Shown in pieces: positions 49,100 to 60,866 of a stretch of 64,000 bases of DNA. This DNA comes from Kondoa malvinella (Eukaryota > Basidiomycota > Agaricostilbomycetes > Agaricostilbales > Kondoaceae). Position numbers and translations under genes: made by a program. Below the pieces are notes generated by a model. It was not told the DNA's origin. It saw nothing but the letters and a program-made list of their open reading frames with translations, and ran no database searches. Where the stretch lies: contig BCIM01000002.1 of the NCBI GenBank assembly GCA_039545315.1, forward strand, positions 1,639,369-1,703,368. Reading direction: 5' to 3'. Position 1 is the stretch's first letter. The number at the start of each line of letters is the position of its first letter.

Positions 49100-50499
49100 C
49101 TAGTCTATTGTGCATTTGTACAGGTTCGTAAGAGGTTTTCGTAGATTATAGCCAGGATCCCTTTCATGCTGTTAGCCAATGGTAGATGGATCGTAAAGCA
49201 ACGCACCTGGCCGTGATGTAAGTAGTACTTTGGGATACCGGTCGCGCCTCTCAACCCTGCCCAATCATCAGTCACATCCCCTCATCTGAACAGCAGACTC
49301 ACAAGAAGCAGGCGGTAGGATGACAGCGTTACCAAGCTTGACAGGCTGAACTATAGCGTACGACTTTCGCCAAACCTCTTCTTCCGTCTTCAGCGAGGGA
49401 TCAGAAGCCAATATCGAAGCGAGACAAGCATCGGAAAAAGTGCGCGGTCCTGTGGTAGCTAAGACCATGCCAAATTTCCTACTCAGATGTAAGCTATATA
49501 TATGTTAGGCGGAGGATTGCGAACCAGTTCGTTTCGGCTATCGACGGGACTTTCTGATACTCTGCGAGTCGATGCGAGCGGAGGACGGTTTCGACGATGG
49601 CAGTTCGGAAAATGGGCGAGAGCGGTTTGGCCAGCATGACATCTGCATCTTGTCAGTAAAACACTTCAATCAGAAGAACAGGCATACATTGGACATAGTC
49701 AATATATCGATCTGTAAGACATTAGCCAAGCTTAGGCATTTATAGAGTGAGCTCACTCCAGCTATACCGAGCTCGTGGTCCATCGTACTCTAGTCCTATG
49801 GCTGCTGTAATGCTTTGGTCTGCCCACTGAGCTTCCGTGAGCCAATGTGAGATTGGGATCGTGCAGGTCGTATCAACGTCCGCATAGAGACCTGACCCGG
49901 GCATCAACAAGAGAAGAAAGAGACAAAGAGATGGCATACCGCCTAAAGCACTGAGGGAAAGAGAATCAGAAGAGATAGACACGGCAAAGGCTGACGACTG
50001 ACTAGGGTATCAAGTAGCGAAACAAGTCGAACCTGAGGACATTCTTTGGGTAGGCTTTCCACGTCTCTATCACTTCCGGAATGTCCGCAAACACTTCAAA
50101 CACCAGCTTTTCCGCTTCAGCGTCCGTCAAGAGCTTGTACTCCCAATCCGGATTCAAGTCGATCCAGCTCCCTCTCCACTTCAACAGCCCATCGTCCTTC
50201 CAACTCTGCCAGATGACTTTGTTCCAGCTTTGCTTGCCCGGTCGTTGAGCTTCATATCGATCAAGTCCTGCGTTCAATTGTCGTTCAAGGTCGAAGGAAG
50301 CTTCTGAACGAGGTGGATCGTTGGCTCGCCAGATCCGACCTCGATTGTATTGCTCAGATAAGCGAACAGTGAGTCTGTCGCCAGTGAAGTAGTGCATCCC
50401 AAGGAAAAGACATGACACGATGCCGAGCAAAGCGGTGAATTGATTACAACGAGTTTGGAAGCGTGTGGGCTGTGGGCTGGCAGTAGTCAAAGCTACCAT
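49100..50499 (-). CDS. GT32 (Och1-like) glycosyltransferase
   Basis: Golgi type II membrane enzyme. A single N-terminal signal anchor (FTALLGIVSCLFLGMHYF) follows a short cytosolic tail. The catalytic domain shows NKVIWQSWKDDGL, LNPDWEYKLLTDAEAEKLV, YPKNVLRFDLFRYL and, across an intron, LGGLYADVDTTC with the metal-binding DVD, then FGMVLATTGPRTFSDACL and GATGIPKYYLHHGQ. These are GT32 marks shared by Och1-type alpha-1,6-mannosyltransferases and relatives. The linkage cannot be told. The 3' end has two readings: with a final intron (GTGCGT...CTAACAG) it stops at 49100; read through, it stops near 49106. Confidence 0.82.
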
Positions 50500-50676
50500 C
50501 TTGCTGTTGTCTGCAGAGTCCTAATATGTCATATCGTGGTACAAAGCCAAGAAGCCGTCATTTTTATCCGTCTCCCCGCATGATCTGCAAGCTTGACTAG
50601 CAGCAGCGACGACAAGAGTTGGAGAACTTGCCATTATAGAGACTTAGCAGCTGGTTTTTCATTCAAGAGCGGAAAA

Positions 50677-51595
50677 ATGACGAGTGTATCAACTACATTG
50701 CGTGAGAAGCAAGCGCCCATCAAGCAAGGCTACAGAGACCAACCCGACTCCGCTCTTGTGCTTTCACACTCTTCGTCGTCCAAAGCATCATACTCACACC
50801 AGATTGACATAGGCTACACTAGTCAGCGAAGGCTCACTCGGACAAGGAATAACATGCGCGATAAAGGGAGAGAATGCCAACACGATCAAAGAGGCGCACA
50901 AGAAGGTAGCTGGGTTGCATCAGATGGCAGGAGGTCCAGGAGAAGGATCGTACGTCTTGCGTTTTGTTTGCCAAAATTCAGTTTAGACATTGACCTTGCG
51001 CTTATACGCAGTGGGGAGCTCTGTTCTGGTAACATGCTCCTTGAAGCTTTAACCGCATGTGCAGGCGTCACTCTGAGCAGTGTTGCGACGGCAATGAACA
51101 TTGAGATCGAGTCGGGAGATGTGCGAGCAGAAGGTAAGCTTGCTTCCTAGCAACATGCACAATAGGCTCGCACCAGGAGCAAGCTTGTCATGGTAGAGCG
51201 AGCCTACCTCGTGCATCTTTGTAGTCAGAGATCAAAGCTGATGCCTTTTTTATGTAGGCGGTAAGCGGAACCGACCCTTTCAACGAAGAGTCTTGAGCAT
51301 TTGCTTGCAGATCTGGACTTTAAAGGAACAATGGGCGTCGACAGAGATGCTCCAGTAGGCTTCGTAGCCATCAGGCTCTTCTTCGACCTTGTCTTTGCCG
51401 AAGGACAAAACATTGATCAAGCAAAGCTCGAGAAACTTGGCAAGGCGACTGAGCGCTACTGTGTGGTACTACAGTGCGTATGCACCAAAGTGGAAAGAGC
51501 CAAATTGACAAAGAGAAAATAGAACCATAGTCAAGAAGCCTGAACTGACAGTCCGAGTAAAGGGAGATGATAAAACATGGGAAGCAAAGAACTGA
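50677..51595 (+). CDS. OsmC/Ohr-like hydroperoxide-detoxifying protein
   Basis: OsmC-family thiol peroxidases reduce organic hydroperoxides with two conserved cysteines. Start MTSVSTTLREKQAPIKQGYR. Through introns the protein reads HQMAGGPGEGS, CSGNMLLEALTACAGVTLSS (first catalytic Cys in TAC), ADLDFKGTMGVDRDAPVGF, AIRLFFDLVFAEG, ATERYCVVLQ (second Cys), and KKPELTVRVKGDD, ending WEAKN. The order Cys...Cys with GG and the Asp-Ala-Pro-Val-Gly-Phe strand is that of eukaryotic OsmC proteins common in fungi. Exon boundaries around 50740-50940 are approximate. About 180-190 aa expected. Confidence 0.8.
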
Positions 51596-51756
51596 AGAGA
51601 GGGTAACAGCGTGTCTTATCAGCTGTACATACGGGTATTTGGCACCGCATCGCGTGTTGTTGACAAGCAAAAAAAATTCGTTCTTTCTTGCCCTTGTCCG
51701 CCTTGCCTCTGTTCCCTTCTCCCAGCTGTTCTCAAGCAGCCTCCTGCAGAGTCAAA

Positions 51757-53856
51757 ATGTGTAAGTCTAGCTGTACTCAGCGGCCGCAGCTACAAGCTCG
51801 TGCTCCAGCTGCTATTCCTAAATCATGCAACTTGACTAATTTCTGAACAGGCGGAATTCTCGGGCTCTTATTGGCCAACCCAGAAGATCAAGCAGCGCCT
51901 GAAATCTGCGAAGGCCTGAATTTGCTGCAACATAGAGGACAAGATGCCTGCGGTATAGTGACCTGCGGACGGGGTGGGCGCTTTTATCAATGCAAGAGCA
52001 ATGGCATGGTCAGGGATGTGTTGGACGACAGGGCTATCCACTCTCTGTCTGGTGGAATGGGTATTGGTCATGGTGAGTCCATCTGCCTCATATGGCTAGA
52101 AATAGCTAAAAGCGTTGTCGCAGTCCGGTATCCTACTGCTGGGTCCAGCGCACACGCTGAAGCTCAACCTTTCTACGTCAACTCTCCTTACGGTATTGTC
52201 TTTGCGCATGTAAGTCTTGGCTCAATCTGATAGTCAATTGCTAACCGAGATGCAGAACGGAAATCTCATCAATACTCCACACTTGCGAAACTACCTAGAC
52301 GAATATGGACACAGACACATCAACACTGATTCCGATTCTGAACTCATGCTCAACATCCTCGCAGACAATTTACAGAAAACGGGCAAATTCCGTATTGACG
52401 AAGACGACATTTTTCGCGCCATCACCGGCATGATGCAAACGTGTGCAGGTGCCTATGGTGTAGTTGCTATGGTTGCTGGTTTTGGTCTCATCGCTTTCCG
52501 TGACCCAAACGGTATTCGACCTGTCGGCTATGGCAAACGAAACGCAGCTAAAGCGGCCGCTTCTTCTTCCGCTCCTTTTGCAAATGGCACCGTCCATGGT
52601 ACATCACGTCAATCTTCTTCCGGCTCAGACTACATTATGGCCTCGGAATCCGTTTGCGCTGATGCCCTCGGTTTTTCAGACTGGCAAGACGTTCAACCCG
52701 GTCAAGCCGTCATCATCACTCGCGCAGCTGTCTCTACTCGACAATGTATACCCGCCAGATCTTTCGCACCAGACATTTTTGAATACGTTTACTTTGCTCG
52801 ACCTGATTCAGTGCTGGATGGCATTTCCGTCTATCGCTCTCGAATGGCCATGGGCGACATGCTCGCTAAAGAAGTCGACAGACAACTCAAACAAGAAGGC
52901 TTGACTGTTGATGTAGTCATTCCTGTTCCCGACACGAGTCGAGTTGCCGCTTTGCAATGTGCGCAAAACCTCAATATACCCTATCGAGAAGGCTTTGTCA
53001 AGAATCGCTACGTTGGAAGAACATTCATCATGCCTGGCCAGTCGATGCGAAGGAAGAATGTTAGGCGCAAGTTGAATGCTATGGCTTTGGAATTCCAGGG
53101 CAAGAATGTCATGCTCGTTGATGGTGCGTACTGGAAGCGGTCTGATTGCTGAATGTATTCTGACCATGTCTCGGTGTACACAGACTCTATCGTGCGTGGG
53201 ACGACATCAAGAGAGATTGTTCAAATGGCCAGAGACGCAGGCGCCAAGAAGGTCATTGTTGCATCATGCGCACCACCGATACGGTCAGTCTCTCTGATAT
53301 ATGTCGCTGACTTTCAAGCTGACATGATCATAGATTCTCAAACGTCTATGGCATCGACATGCCTTCTCGACAAGAGCTAGTCGCGCATGGACGAACAGAA
53401 CAAGAAGTCTGCTCGCACATTGGAGCCGATCTGGTAGTCTACCAAACTCTACCAGACCTCGTTTCCGCCTGCTCGCGATTCAACCCCAACATAGAACAAT
53501 TCGACTGTTCCGTCTTTACCGGAGAATACATCACCGGTGGCATCGATGCTGCTTATCTAGCGCATGTGGAACAGTTGAGGAACGATAAAGCTAAAGCTAA
53601 AGGTGGTCAACAGCAACATCCTATTGATGGGTCTTCTGCTATGGTCGATGGTGGTGAACATGGTTGTAGTGGACCTATGGGTGGAGCGGATAGTTTGATT
53701 GGATTGGCTCCAAGCTTGGAAGGGGAGAGACGATCAAGCGATACGAAGGATCAGCTTGGTCTGTCGAATTCGATGCAGGATTTGAGAATGGCTAATAAAG
53801 TCATGGATGGGTATCAAAGTGTTGTGGAAGAGGAACAAACGAGAACGGGCAGATGA
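51757..53856 (+). CDS. ADE4: Amidophosphoribosyltransferase (glutamine PRPP amidotransferase)
   Basis: First committed step of purine synthesis: PRPP + glutamine to phosphoribosylamine. The coding sequence opens with a 4-nt exon (51757-51760, ATGT); a 90-nt intron (51761-51850) then splits the codon of Cys2, the N-terminal nucleophile, giving [15 protein letters not shown]. The glutaminase domain has [25 protein letters not shown] and [11 protein letters not shown]. The PRTase domain has [31 protein letters not shown], and the PRPP loop [14 protein letters not shown] across an intron, with [18 protein letters not shown] Ser/Ala-rich insert sits near 52545-52635. The C-terminal 120 residues are low-complexity and acidic, longer than in yeast. 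Confidence 0.97.
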
Positions 53857-53927
53857 ACTTGACTTGTATGAGTATGGGTGTGTGAATAGTACATTTGGCA
53901 AAAGGACATATTACCAATGGAGACAAT

Positions 53928-54593
53928 CTAATCCTCTTCGTCTGATATCGCTTCGGCTGTACGTGATTCTACCGCTGCTGCTAGATCATCCATCTTTTCT
54001 CCTGTATCTGTCTTGCCTGCTGCTCGTTCTAATGCCAATCGTTTGCCTGTTGAAGGTAATATGAGCTTGACCTGGAAGATTAGGATTGGTGTCGACTCAC
54101 GTATTAGCTGAGCTATTGCAGCTTGTGTTTGACTTTCTAGCTTGCTTAGTTTCTTCTCTACGTCACGTTTCAGATCCCAATTCGCCTTCTTTGGCTGAAT
54201 GCTGAACAGATCCTGTCAAGAGTTGGGCCGCTTAGCCAAAACGAAACTGTGATAAAGGATGACGGACAAGGTCTTGCTGTCGCTTGAGAGTATCATCTGC
54301 TACTATTTGGCTAGATAGACCAGCGACTTGCTTTTCCACCGTATCGAGTTCCTCTGTCGGGTCATGTCTTCGCGCTTGTCCTGTTGAAGCATCAAAGTTC
54401 CGATGCACAATAGATATTCTAGCATAGCCGTATTCAGCACTGCACGCGGCCACCAAGAGGTATTAGCTGACGGTTCCGAGGGTCCTTCGAGTTCATCTTC
54501 TGCCTTTCTTTTGCCTTTACCATCCCTTTTTTCCCTCAACGCTCTTAATTTCGCTTTCCTTGCTGCGGCCGCATCTTCAAGTGTAGTAGCCAT
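53928..54593 (-). CDS. CWF18: Spliceosome-associated protein Cwf18 (CCDC12)
   Basis: Small component of the NTC-associated splicing complex. Starts TLEDAAAARKAKLRALREKR, basic and helical, then (after a phase-2 intron using GTCAGC) HRNFDASTGQARRHDP, a helical region with VEKQVAGLSSQI, and the signature LFSIQPKKANWDLKRDVEKK followed by LSKLESQTQAAIAQLIR, ending in an acidic tail EAISDEED. The combination TLEDAAAARKAKL plus PKKxNWDLKRDVEKKL is diagnostic. Four exons. It is divergent from SEN34 with 65 bp between start codons, so a shared promoter is likely. Confidence 0.92.
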
Positions 54594-54658
54594 ACCCCGT
54601 GTTCAAGTGTTTGGTGTTTGGCAGCAAAGAGTCGACTCGAGATAATATCAGGAAAAAC

Positions 54659-55712
54659 ATGTCAAGTCCAAAGATTCCGATATCCGTAGTCAATGAGATA
54701 GGCTATGTATGGTCTGTAGAACGTATGTGCCTATCCAGCTGTTGTCTCTTTATTTGGGCTTAATCGGGTCATGCGCAGATGTCAGGCAATTACGCGAACA
54801 GCACAGGATCTGTGGGCTCTTATTGGGCACTCTACCTCAAGTAGCACAGCAAAACATCTTTCTCGGTTTACCTATGCAACTTTTGCCAGAGGAAGTCGTT
54901 CTGCTCGTCTCTAAAAGTACGCTCTATCGCTCCGCTATGTTAGAAGAAGAGCTAATGGCTCTCTGCAGGTCTTGCATATCTGATAGATGACCGATCAGCG
55001 CATGTTCCAGCTACAAAAGAGCAATCTGAGCGTTTCCTCTCTGCACAAGCTTCCGACGCTGCCATTCAACGAGCCGAGATCCTCGCACAAGCAGAAGAGA
55101 AACGAATCAAAGTTCAATCCGTCTACGCAGACAAGATTGAAGCGCGAAGAAAAGTTAAAGCAGAAAAGAAAGCTCAAGCTGTTGATGCTGGGTTGTTGCA
55201 GCCTGAAGTTGAAGTAAAAGTAAAAGAACAGCCTATACCAGCGCATACGATCAAAATTGCCGGTGAATCCCAAGGGCTGGAGTGGTATGTTCCATCAGAA
55301 GAAAGAGGGACATTGTTCCATACGTTGGAAGAAGCGAAAGAAGCTGGTGTTTGGAAATATCCTGCTACGTTGATGCAAATAGCCAAATGTGCGGTGTTTG
55401 AGGATCTATGGTCAAAGGGAAGCTATATGGGAGGTGGTCTGAAGTTTGGTGGTGATCTTTTAGTCTATCCTGGTGAGTTTTGCCTCGTCATTCTATGATC
55501 CCAACTGATTGGTTTTAGGCGATCCACTTCGCTTCCACTCGCACTTTTCTACCACTGTACTCGTCAGTCCGTTGGCGGCTATACAACCTCTTGATTTGGT
55601 CGCCTACGGTCGATTGGCCACGGGTGTCAAGAAAGCACATTTGCTTTGTAGTTATGATGAGAGGACTGGGAAAGTGTCTTATCTGTCGCTGGAGTGGGCT
55701 GCGATGGGTTAG
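54659..55712 (+). CDS. SEN34: tRNA-splicing endonuclease catalytic subunit Sen34
   Basis: Cleaves the 3' splice site of intron-containing pre-tRNAs in the Sen2/15/34/54 complex. Starts MSSPKIPISVVNEIGYVWSV, then DVRQLREQHRICGLLLGTLP and LPEEVVLLVSK with GLAYLIDDR. A long charged helix (about 55040-55250) follows, then the catalytic domain: VFEDLWSKGSYMGGGLKFGG, GDPLRFHSHF (catalytic His region; Tyr and His of the triad lie around here), VLVSPLAA and the catalytic-Lys region VKKAHLLCSYD, ending SLEWAAMG. Four introns, with canonical GTATGT, GTACGC and GTGAGT donors. Confidence 0.93.
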
Positions 55713-56421
55713 TATCTGCTCAAGGGTATTGCTTTTGGCTGGCAGTGGGATGGGCGCCCGTGATTTCGCGGTATTGATGTGAGGTGAGCTGTGTGAGTGG
55801 TGCGAAGCTGCTGATTGAAATCTTAGTGCGTACCGAATACGCGTCAACTCGATTTGTCAAGTCGCTGCTTGGTCCAGCCGGCATGACCAACTTCAGCAGA
55901 GTCGGCTCACTTAATCAATCTTCTCGCTCCACACACCCTATCACGTCACACAGCGTCGGTGAAGGATTGCTGGATGTCCATGCGCACCACCTCTCAGATC
56001 TGGAACACGTCGTTGCCATTTTTATTTTGTCAAACCTCTATCGCGCATCCTCGATATTCGCACGCTTTGATCTATTCTGACGCTTTCGCGTGTTCGCCTA
56101 CGCTGGCTGCTGCTCCGACACTCTTGGCTCTGTCAAAACTTATCCCGCATGGATTTCGTCGCGTCGTTTTCGCTCGCATAGCGCGTATCTTGGTCCTGTT
56201 CTAATCTATTTGGCTTATTATGATCCCACAGAGGCCATGCAAATACCAGGGCGCGACTCTGATCCTTTCTTTCGCCAAGTGCACAATTGACAGAAATCAG
56301 TTCGTTATCGAATTGTTATGATGGTTGCCTATATAAGGCCTGATTTATTCCTCTCTCTTCTTGTTCTCATTCGCTCTTCTTCATTCGAACTTTGCGAACT
56401 CTTGTCATCCGCTATCACACC
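55713..56421. other. Gap of 0.7 kb with no supported gene
   Basis: Open frames 55784-56080 and 55959-56204 are short, overlap one another and have no recognisable domain. I see the SEN34 3' region and the promoter of the gene at 56422. Confidence 0.35.
56330..56338 (+). promoter_or_regulatory. TATA-box-like element
   Basis: TATATAAGG lies about 85 bp upstream of the ATG at 56422. It is followed by a long pyrimidine-rich stretch (CTCTCTCTTCTTGTTC) typical of fungal transcription starts. This is one of the few strong TATA boxes in the window and suggests a highly or conditionally expressed gene. Confidence 0.5.
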
Positions 56422-56847
56422 ATGTCCTACCTCAAATCTACCGTCTCAGCTGCTGTCTCGACCGTCAAAGTCTTCAGCTCCACCTACGCTTCTCATGTCG
56501 AGACTACACCACTGTTCTGCGGCGGACACGCTCAATATCCCAATGATTAGTGGTCAGAAGAGCTCGGCAGCTCTGGTCAACTCTGGGCTCTCAACGAATC
56601 GGATACGCGACGCAAGGCTGCCTTGGCCTCCAAACGCAGCAGATCCATCTTCCATCGCTCCACTGGTGTCAAGTACGAGCGCGTGTACTCGGTTGAACAG
56701 CGAGAAAGGTTCGAGCGACACCAGATGGTTCAAGCTCGATTCAAAAGAAGCTTTCGCGCGAGCGTCGCTGCTGCTGATCCCTACATAGATCTTGGACGAA
56801 GCTTCATATCATCACAGTCGCGCTTCAAGCTTGGCTTCAAGTCGTAA
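56422..56847 (+). CDS. Small basic protein, unrecognised, interrupted by an in-frame TAG
   Basis: An ATG at 56422 begins MSYLKSTVSAAVSTVK, and the same frame runs to 56847 except for a TAG at 56548-56550. Downstream is clearly coding-like: WSEELGSSGQLWALNESDTR, then VKYERVYSVEQRERFERHQM, ending SRFKLGFKS. The TAG could sit inside a small intron whose acceptor is TTAG; a possible intron 56497-56550 (54 nt, donor GTCGAG, phase 0) would remove it and keep the frame. Readthrough or a truncated 42-residue peptide are alternatives. A TATA box and pyrimidine tract lie upstream. No known family; basic and Arg/Ser-rich. Confidence 0.45.
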
Positions 56848-57465
56848 TTCTCTTCGGTCTTCTGGCGGGTCTAGTGCGCGGTCATAAGGGAATTTGTACT
56901 TTTGTATGGTTGTAGAGTAGCTCTGAAATGTCAAATAGAATTCTCCTTTGTGTTTGCAATGCATAGACTGTCCTAATCTACCTTGCTTCAAAGCTGCTGC
57001 AGTGCCTTTTAGTTGATTTCCACCTCCAAGTTGGTTGCCTTCAAACGACAAGCAACGAGCCACCTCTGGCCTTGGTATTATGGTATACCCTCTTGCGACA
57101 TCCTAGCATCGTCTGCGATGCCAAACAGGAGCTCTATGATACCCTACTTGAGAACGCGTGTTGCTATGTCGAAGACTGCTTTTACAAGATTCGACCATCT
57201 ACTTTCAGCTTGAGAGCATTCAATAGACCCTCAGACTGCTTCTGTGATCTACAAAATGCGACAGAGTCCTGCTTGACGCGTACTTTTGCTTCCTTGAAGA
57301 CATTCCAGTCGTCGTCGAATTCGTAAAGAGCCTATTTATCATGTGCCTAGACTGCTTAAAACCCTGCTCTCGCTGCTCTTCTCTTCTTCTTCTCATCCGC
57401 GATCTCGAAAGCAAACTTTACTTCGAAAACCGCGTCCTTCGATCAACTAAACCAGACTATCAAAG
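56848..57465. other. Gap of 0.6 kb upstream of an intronless gene
   Basis: Holds the 3' region of the preceding gene and a T/C-rich promoter segment (57365-57400) before the ATG at 57466. The open frame 57072-57326 is Cys-rich but lacks any recognisable domain and is not supported. Confidence 0.35.
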
Positions 57466-58281
57466 ATGCTTTCATCCACCCGCTCCAACAAAGCCTATAC
57501 TGGTCCTATGCGCACACTGACCACCACTCGCCAGCTTCGTCGCGGCCAGTCTGGCGTGTGCCGTCCAGCTCTCAAGTCTACTGCAGCTCAAGCCATCACT
57601 ATTCATTTTAACGCTTCACCTGCATTCACATCACACCCTCGACCTACACCGCTTCCAGCCGCTGTTCAAGCTGAGCTGAAGTTTGTCGCAAACTGCCTGC
57701 AGCATATCTTCCAAGAACGTCGACGTCGCTCAGCTGCTCAAGCTAAACTTCAACAAGCTCGTCTTCAGCTCATCAGCAAACACTCCGCTCTAGCAGCGCT
57801 CCCTCTCAATCAGCACCAAGTCGCTCGCTCTTTCGTGCCTGTCAAGGAGCTCGTCACGCCCATCGCGTTCCGCAAACAATTCACTCGCAAACCTTCAGCG
57901 CTCTCACCAGCGAAAGTCGATAGCTGTACTTGCACTGCTTCAGCATTAGCAACCCACTCATCCAGCTCATTGAGGGCATCATGGTCAGACGAAGAGGAAC
58001 ATATGGACTGCGACTTCGAGATACCAGCCGAATGGGGTCTATCCTCTGCCGCTCTCGCTCAATACGGTCTATCAGTCGCTTCGAGCTGCACTTGCTTAGA
58101 GGAACAAGAGGATCGCTTCGTTGACCTGCCTTCAATGCGGCGATCGCTGCCAGACTCTGCTCTCATTCGTATTGCCAAAGCATCGTGGCAGTCAGCAGAC
58201 CAGCAGGAGCGCAATTACCACCTTTGCTGCCTGTGGGACGCAGCTGTGGACAGAGCTCGAGCACTTGATCTGCCCTACTGA
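57466..58281 (+). CDS. Intronless unrecognised protein (271 aa)
   Basis: A single open exon of 816 bp, unusual here because almost every other gene has several introns. The N-terminus is basic and Thr/Arg-rich (TRSNKAYTGPMRTLTTTRQL) and could be a mitochondrial or nuclear targeting region. A helical segment (ELKFVANCLQHIFQERRRR, then SAAQAKLQQARLQLISK) follows, then an acidic stretch with DEEEHMDCDFEIPAEWGLSS and a C-terminal helix ending AVDRARALDLPY. Codon use looks coding throughout, and a stop at 58279 is followed by an AT-poor 3' region. No family is recognised. Confidence 0.6.
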   Translation: MLSSTRSNKAYTGPMRTLTTTRQLRRGQSGVCRPALKSTAAQAITIHFNASPAFTSHPRPTPLPAAVQAELKFVANCLQHIFQERRRRSAAQAKLQQARLQLISKHSALAALPLNQHQVARSFVPVKELVTPIAFRKQFTRKPSALSPAKVDSCTCTASALATHSSSSLRASWSDEEEHMDCDFEIPAEWGLSSAALAQYGLSVASSCTCLEEQEDRFVDLPSMRRSLPDSALIRIAKASWQSADQQERNYHLCCLWDAAVDRARALDLPY

Positions 58282-58444
58282 GCGTCTCGGTGTGACTTTG
58301 CTTTTTGGATCTGGCAATGGGCATTAGGGATTGAGGGCCTTGGGATTTAGAGGATTGTAGAGAATGGTCTGTTGGAGAGATGAATGTATGGCTCTATGTG
58401 CGGGATTTGTACATGTAGCATTCCGTCGAAATGTCAAATACTGT

Positions 58445-60421
58445 TTATTGCCCCTCTCTTCTCGGTCCTCCTCTTTCTGTCGCGCTAGTAGCTTCTGCTG
58501 TTCGAGCGTTCTGTTGTCTTGTATGTGCCGAGTATACAGCTATAGCCGAGACAGCACTGATGAGTTGGCCGCTGCACCCTGAACGTAGCGTCAGCAAGCA
58601 CTCAGTTTGACGTATTGAGCTCACAGATGATACCAGAGAAAAGATATGGTCGCGAGGAGCCCTCCCGAAATGCGAGCGCTCCAACGGCCGGAGATGCGAT
58701 AGGGACCTGAAGCTGAGTTTAAGCGAGCTTGCCACCGAGTACTGCGAAAGCTTACAGGTAGACATGCGAGAGCGCCCCAGCCTTGAGCTGTCCCGGGGTG
58801 TCCATGAGCTACCTCGAACACAGCGATCTGGGTTTTGATCAGAATATAATTTGCAGCCCTTTGGAGCGGACGTACATCGGCAAGCACTCCGAAGGCACCA
58901 TTGACGATGCCAAACAATACCGAGAAGACGAGCAAAGTAGAAGTATCGATGATCGTCTGTAAAAGCAGCTTTGCAATGTTATGCTTTGACCTTTAAAGGA
59001 GACTTACTAGCCATGTTGTCCATGAAACGACCGTCAGGAGGAGCGTAGTTGCTACATATATCCTGAGCAGACCAAAACGATCGCCAATCAGGCCAGCAGC
59101 AAGTCGACCAACCACATTGCAGCCTATATGTCTTCACCGATGCCGCATAATCAAATACAGCGGGCCTTACCTTGTGTTATAACCCATAGATATGGCTGTA
59201 TACCAGCATTAGACACCAATTCAGCCAGAGGCGGAAAGAAGAATGTTACTGGGCAGATAGCTCGTGACTTAGGCGAGCTGGCCCAAGCAGACGAGCTTAC
59301 AGCCCCAAGTAGCCCAATACGCAGAAGCCTTGCTCAGGCACATCAGAACAAATGCTTTGTTGCGAAGATGGCGAACGTCCGGAATGATGTGACGGTATTG
59401 CAGTGCTTTCTTTTCACGCTCAGCAGGCATAAGCAAGACCGCAGCCAGTAGCTGTGACAAGCAGAAGAAAGCAACGATGCGATCGCGCCAGGATCCAGTG
59501 TTCTTTGTGACTTGGTATAGAACAGTGATGATGCTCTGTTCCGCTGTCAGCCATGACCTATTCTCGATGCAGTCTGAACTTACTCCTCCTAGTCCTACAC
59601 CTGACCACGTGACGGCGAGAGCCAGACCGCGATGTCTTGCGCCTTGAGGGAACTCCTTTGAGGCCGCAGTGAAAGCCTTTCAGCAATTTAGCATTGTAGA
59701 AACTTGAACACGCTAGCCAGGACACACAGAAACAAAGATGGCGCCGACGCCTACTCCCGCCATGACGCCTTGCGTGAGGAAGATTGCCCACAACGCATTG
59801 GTAGACGATAGCAGCAGATACGCGCCAACAATCAACGCGCTTCCCAAAGCCAGCACTATTCGAGGTCCAAAGGAGTCTGTCAAAGCCCCAGCGAATGGAC
59901 CTGTAGCCGTATTAGACACAGTGATCGGACAGGACAGTATATCATCACCAGAAATATTGCCCTACTCGCGGGAAGTCAGCGAGTGAATGCGTTCAGCACA
60001 CAGACTCACTGAGCTAACAGCCAATCCACCGATCAAGCTCTGAATGCAGCATCAATATGGCAGATAATTCAGGTCAGTCAAAGCATACCAAGGTGCTGCG
60101 TGAGACAGTCGAAAATTGCGTTTGATAGTCGGCCACTGAGCATGTTGTCAGTCAGGATCAGACGGAATTGACAGCACTCACACCAGAGCCCAAAAGTCAC
60201 CTCTCTGATCTCTTGAAATCAGCGACATCGAGCCGAATGGATTTCACATACAGTCCAACTGAAGCTCCCATAGCTAAAGCTGCTCCGAAAACAACACTCC
60301 AGGATCTGAGCTTCACCCATCTCTCGATCCTAGGTTTTTGAGAACATAGCCCTGGAGCATGTGCGAGACCGCTATCGGATACCACGATCTTCTCTGTATC
60401 GATCTCGATCTCGACAGACAT
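58445..60421 (-). CDS. MFS transporter, monocarboxylate-transporter-like
   Basis: Member of the MCT/Mch-like branch. It starts MSVEIEIDTEKIVVSDSG with an acidic cytosolic segment, then helix 1 (WSVVFGAALAMGASVGLYV). Helix motifs include FAGALTDSFGPRIVLALGSA and IVGAYLLLSSTNALWAIFL (family DxxGxR-type loop 2-3), GVMAGVGVGAIF, and ALAVTWSGVGLGG. The central loop has MPAEREKKALQYR. The C-terminal half has VFSVLFGIVNGAFGVLAD, AVFEVAHGHPGTAQGWGALA and a last helix LISAVSAIAVYSAH. About twelve exons. A partial paralogue with the same intron positions at the 3' end lies at the right edge of the window. Confidence 0.75.
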
Positions 60422-60866
60422 GGTTGCTCAAGCTCAAGGTGTCCGGGCGGAGCTCGTGAGAATGCAAATACATAAGGAAAGGAAGGCTGAAAGACAAGAA
60501 GATTCGAGCCTCGCTTCGAAGCCAGGTATGCGATGTACCGAGGCAAGACAGCGCGATACCGTATAGATACGTAGAGCAAAATAGGTCGCAGTAGCACATA
60601 GGACAAGCGCAGGCAAGGAAGGATACCTGGCAGAACATTTCGGCTTCGTTTTGTTCTGACCCTCATCATGCTGTGTTGCGATGCACAAGCTGGTGCTGCT
60701 GAGAGGAACATAGCGCATTTCTCGTACGGGCTCGACATAACAGCAAGGGGACGCTGTGCCTACGCGTCGTTGAGCGGAAGCAAAAAGTGCATCAATGACA
60801 GACTCAAAGATTGTTTCAATCATTCATTTTATCTTACAATAGCAGAGCGAGCTCTTGATAACCGGC
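60422..60866. other. Spacer between two minus-strand genes
   Basis: About 445 bases: the MFS promoter region and the 3' region of the cutinase-like gene. Overlapping frames 60313-60823 on the minus strand lack a domain. No further feature is supported. Confidence 0.4.
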
